64,000 nt of DNA from Streptomyces sp. NBC_01669 (GTDB lineage Bacteria > Actinomycetota > Actinomycetes > Streptomycetales > Streptomycetaceae): contig NZ_JAPEQG010000001.1 of assembly GCF_026339735.1 (NCBI RefSeq), positions 2,046,001 to 2,110,000 on the forward strand. The letters run 5' to 3'. A model generated the notes under the pieces. The model did no database searches, was not told where the DNA came from, and was given only the letters and a program-made list of their open reading frames with translations. A program made the translations under genes and the position numbers. Shown here piece by piece: positions 61,743 through 64,000 of the stretch (its first letter is position 1; each line of letters begins with the position of its first letter).

Positions 61743-62049
61743 CCCCGTCGGACCCGTCGACAGGTGGGCCGGCGAGCAGGGGCCCAGGACGGTGGTGGCC
61801 CTGGTGCTGCGGCCGCGTACGGACGACTGGCGGCGGACGATGGTGCACAGCTCCGCGCCCGTTCTCGTGCTGGCGTCGGGGTGGCGGGTCGACGCGGACG
61901 GTACCGGCCAAGCGTCGCTGTGGTGCGCCGGGGTGCGGGCGGGTGCGGCCACAGTCACCGTGCTGGCGAAGGCGCCGGACGTGGCGGGCGCGGCATGGGC
62001 GGCCTTCACGTCGAGGATCAGCGTGGTGCCGTACCCGAAGGAGGGGTGA
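61621..62049 (+). CDS. small predicted lipoprotein
   Basis: 142 residues if started at GTG 61621: WAGWLAVAGVIVLTACSGSAGG gives a hydrophobic stretch and a lipobox cysteine (LTAC). The remainder (WAGEQGPRTVVALVLRPRTDD..., ASLWCAGVRAGAATVTVLAKAP) has no recognised domain. The start overlaps the MFS gene by 122 bp, unusually long, so a later start such as TTG 61666 is possible. Probably a membrane-anchored extracellular protein of unknown function. Confidence 0.6.
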   Translation: MNWSGGGGTRCWAGWLAVAGVIVLTACSGSAGGGAAGTSGSPVGPVDRWAGEQGPRTVVALVLRPRTDDWRRTMVHSSAPVLVLASGWRVDADGTGQASLWCAGVRAGAATVTVLAKAPDVAGAAWAAFTSRISVVPYPKEG

Positions 62050-62084
62050 CCCCGGAGTCCGAAGCCGGATCCGGGTTCACCCCT
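62042..62084. terminator. bidirectional terminator
   Basis: A 15-bp stem with one mismatch (62042-62056 with 62070-62084), 13-nt loop, between the convergent lipoprotein and beta-propeller genes. Confidence 0.75.
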
Positions 62085-62100
62085 CCTGATGGTGTGTGGC

Positions 62101-64000
62101 TCAGCTGAGGTTGCGTATGCCGATGGTGTAGATGCCACGGCCGTGGGTGGCCGCGTAGAGGGTCTTGCCGTTCGGGCTGAGCCTCAGCTGAAGCACGGCG
62201 ACCGCCGGGAGGGAGCCGACGCGCTGCCACGTCGTACGGCCCGGCGCCCGGTAGACGACACCGAGGTCCGTGCCGAGGGCAAGGCCACCGCCCGGTGTGA
62301 CGACCGCGGAGTCGGCCGGCACATCGGGGAGGTTCGCCGAGATGTCCCTCCAGGTGGTGCCGCCGTCGGTGGACTCGAAGACATGGCCGACGCCGGCGCC
62401 GGGCCCTTCGGTCCACTGCCGGGAGAAGCCGTTGACGGTGAGGTAGACGTGGTCAGCGTTCTTGGGGTCGATGGCGAAACTGCTGAGGTAGCGGTTGGGC
62501 ACCGTGCCGGCCGCGCCCTTGGCCGGGAGGACGATGTCCTGCCAGCCGGTGCCGTCCGCGTTGCCGACGGCGATGCCGCGGGTGAAGCCCTGGTTATTGC
62601 AGGGGCCGCACCAGGCCGCGTACACCTTGCCACCCGAGGCGGCAACGGCGGTGGCGGTGTGGCCGGCCCCGAGATCGTGGACACTGGTCCACTCGTCGCC
62701 GCTGCGGATGGCGTAGCCGTGGGTCTGCACCCACACGTGCCGGCCACCCGCGATCCAGGTCGAGCTGTTCTTCGCGTCCGCGGCGAGCGGGGCGATGAAG
62801 CGGGCCTCCCCGGTGGCGTTGTCGGCCGGGGCGACGGAGTACGAGGTGATCTTGCTGGAATCGTTGACCCAGGAGCCGTCGTTGACCGCGCAGTTCTGCG
62901 TCACCTGGACCGCGAGGTAGACGTACTCCTCAGCGATGTTGCAGCCGTTGGCCGGATCGGTGAGGGTGTCGCCGCCGTCACCGCCGAAGTTGGATCCCAT
63001 CACCGTGTCGTTGCTGCGCAGGATCGACTGGCCGTTGTCCTGCAGGCCGCCAGTCACGGAGACGCCGCCATGGGCCAGGTCCTTGCCGATGCCGACCGAG
63101 AAGTACTGGAGGGTGTCGATGGTCCCGTCGTTGAGCGAGATCCAGTCGGTGGCGTGGCCCTCGGCGTCCTGTTTGCCGTTGACGGGCCGCTTGTAGGCGC
63201 CGCCGTCGTTGCCCACGTACACAAAGCTCTTGCCGTGGTAGCTGCCGATCGCGACGCCGTGCTGGTCGGAGTGGGTGGTCTGGTTGCAGTCACCCGTCTG
63301 CTTGGTGGGGTCGATGCTCCAGCAGGAGAAGCCGAAGTTCCAGTACGGGCCGACGGTCGACCAGTTACTGCCGCCGTCCTTCGTCTCGTAGACCTCCTCC
63401 AGGCCCGTGTACACATGCTCGGCGTCGGCCGGATCGACGGTCAGGAACTGGTTGTACCAAGCCTGGACCCCGGGCATGTAGCCGCTCGAAGTCAGCGCCG
63501 AGCCGTCGGCGGCGAGACCCCTGTAGTCGGCGATCTTCGTCCAGGGACCGGTAGGAGAACCGGACTTGGATACGTAGATACCCTCCAGGCCGCTGTCCGG
63601 GTTGGTGTTCAGCTGCTCCGGCGACTGGTCGATCGCGTAGTAGCGCGAGCCGTCGGCGGAGCGGGCGAAGGTGACGTTGCCGACGTTGTCCGCGTCGGAC
63701 GGCAGATCGCCCAGACCGCTGGTGATCCGCGTCCAGGTGCCGTTCACCTTGGTGTAGAAGCCGTTGTAGTCGTCACCGCTGCGCCAGCCGACCGCCAGGA
63801 CCACCTTCGAGGGGTCCTTGGGGTCGATCGCGATGTCGTTGGCGATGTTCTTGTACGCGGCGGCGGGGTCACTCGTCAGCGAACCACCCGGCAGATAGTC
63901 GGGGTTGGGTGCGAACTCCAGCTTCCAGGCGCCGACGAGCTTCTTCGTGGAGTGGCTCCACACACCCCTGCTGGTAGCCGCCCACACCTTGCCGCCGCCG
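62101..64000 (-). CDS. secreted sialidase/VPS10-like beta-propeller protein (5' end outside window)
   Basis: The C-terminal about 633 residues are visible and the frame runs off the right edge. Asp-box repeats (S-x-D-x-G-x-x-W) recur: TKDGGSNWSTVG, STDGGTTWRDIS, with further YVGNDGGAYK and IAIDPKDPSKVVLAVGW units, the pattern of GH74/sialidase/VPS10 propellers. It contains several extracellular-type Cys pairs (FSCWSIDPT, AAWCGPCNN). No catalytic residues of a specific glycosidase can be picked out. An exported carbohydrate- or protein-binding propeller is likely. Confidence 0.8.
   Translation of the reverse strand, partial: GGGKVWAATSRGVWSHSTKKLVGAWKLEFAPNPDYLPGGSLTSDPAAAYKNIANDIAIDPKDPSKVVLAVGWRSGDDYNGFYTKVNGTWTRITSGLGDLPSDADNVGNVTFARSADGSRYYAIDQSPEQLNTNPDSGLEGIYVSKSGSPTGPWTKIADYRGLAADGSALTSSGYMPGVQAWYNQFLTVDPADAEHVYTGLEEVYETKDGGSNWSTVGPYWNFGFSCWSIDPTKQTGDCNQTTHSDQHGVAIGSYHGKSFVYVGNDGGAYKRPVNGKQDAEGHATDWISLNDGTIDTLQYFSVGIGKDLAHGGVSVTGGLQDNGQSILRSNDTVMGSNFGGDGGDTLTDPANGCNIAEEYVYLAVQVTQNCAVNDGSWVNDSSKITSYSVAPADNATGEARFIAPLAADAKNSSTWIAGGRHVWVQTHGYAIRSGDEWTSVHDLGAGHTATAVAASGGKVYAAWCGPCNNQGFTRGIAVGNADGTGWQDIVLPAKGAAGTVPNRYLSSFAIDPKNADHVYLTVNGFSRQWTEGPGAGVGHVFESTDGGTTWRDISANLPDVPADSAVVTPGGGLALGTDLGVVYRAPGRTTWQRVGSLPAVAVLQLRLSPNGKTLYAATHGRGIYTIGIRNLS

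Noticed and set aside
1..64000. tRNA, rRNA, CRISPR, origin and prophage genes
   Set aside because: No CCA-type tRNA cloverleaf, conserved rRNA stretch, spacer-repeat array, DnaA-box cluster or phage structural gene was recognised in reading both strands.

Overview
The window is high-GC actinobacterial DNA, almost certainly from a Streptomyces chromosome. The signs are very strong third-position GC bias, frequent GTG starts, secreted enzymes with Streptomyces-style signal peptides, DUF2510, DUF1023 and GH46 families, leaderless genes with a TANNNT box about 7 nt before the start, and an IS701-family insertion. No rRNA, tRNA, CRISPR array or replication origin was seen.

Layout. 1-8 kb: the 3' end of a large DNRLRE/DUF6973 surface protein with a translationally coupled membrane gene (a possible toxin/immunity pair), a fibronectin-III lipoprotein, a frameshifted mycothiol-type isomerase and a HEAT-repeat protein. 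8-11 kb: an alpha/beta hydrolase and two tandem GH46 chitosanases. 11-30 kb: a purine-to-glycerate catabolic region containing two NCS2 purine permeases flanking an 8-oxoguanine-deaminase-like amidohydrolase, an OHCU decarboxylase/HIU hydrolase/uricase operon, a DauR-type HTH regulator, hydroxypyruvate isomerase and tartronate semialdehyde reductase, a catalase, and (after a two-component system, a membrane acyltransferase and a DUF1023 hydrolase) glyoxylate carboligase. 30-47 kb: a zinc-ribbon protein with an Mrr-like domain, a PAS/PP2C phosphatase, a ricin-type lectin, two overlapping acyl-CoA synthetases with a divergent LuxR regulator, a LysE exporter, an AlkZ-like winged-helix protein, a DMT transporter and several small enzymes and regulators. 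47-64 kb: a secreted nuclease, a decayed GH127 gene, a nitroreductase and IclR regulator, an aldolase remnant, a secreted amidase, a MarR/haloalkane-dehalogenase pair, an intact IS701-type element, an MFS transporter with a leader split by that element, and the 3' part of a secreted beta-propeller protein.

How the genes work together. Uric acid imported by the NCS2 carriers is oxidised by uricase (producing H2O2), then processed by HIU hydrolase and OHCU decarboxylase to allantoin. The allantoin-to-glyoxylate enzymes are not in this window. Glyoxylate is condensed by glyoxylate carboligase to tartronate semialdehyde, which the isomerase/reductase pair interconverts and reduces to glycerate. 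Two operator families tie this together. A paired TTCCG-N5-CGGAA arrangement, with identical 21-bp spacing, sits just downstream of the hyi and gcl promoters. A 20-bp palindrome, identical but for its central base, overlaps the -35 boxes of both the uricase operon and the catalase gene, which suggests that H2O2 production and removal are co-regulated.

Signs of genome erosion are frequent: a WD40 remnant, a frameshifted isomerase gene, a TetR/ABC-transporter deletion junction, a GH127 gene with an internal deletion and frameshifts, and an aldolase reduced to its two ends beside a dispersed palindromic repeat.
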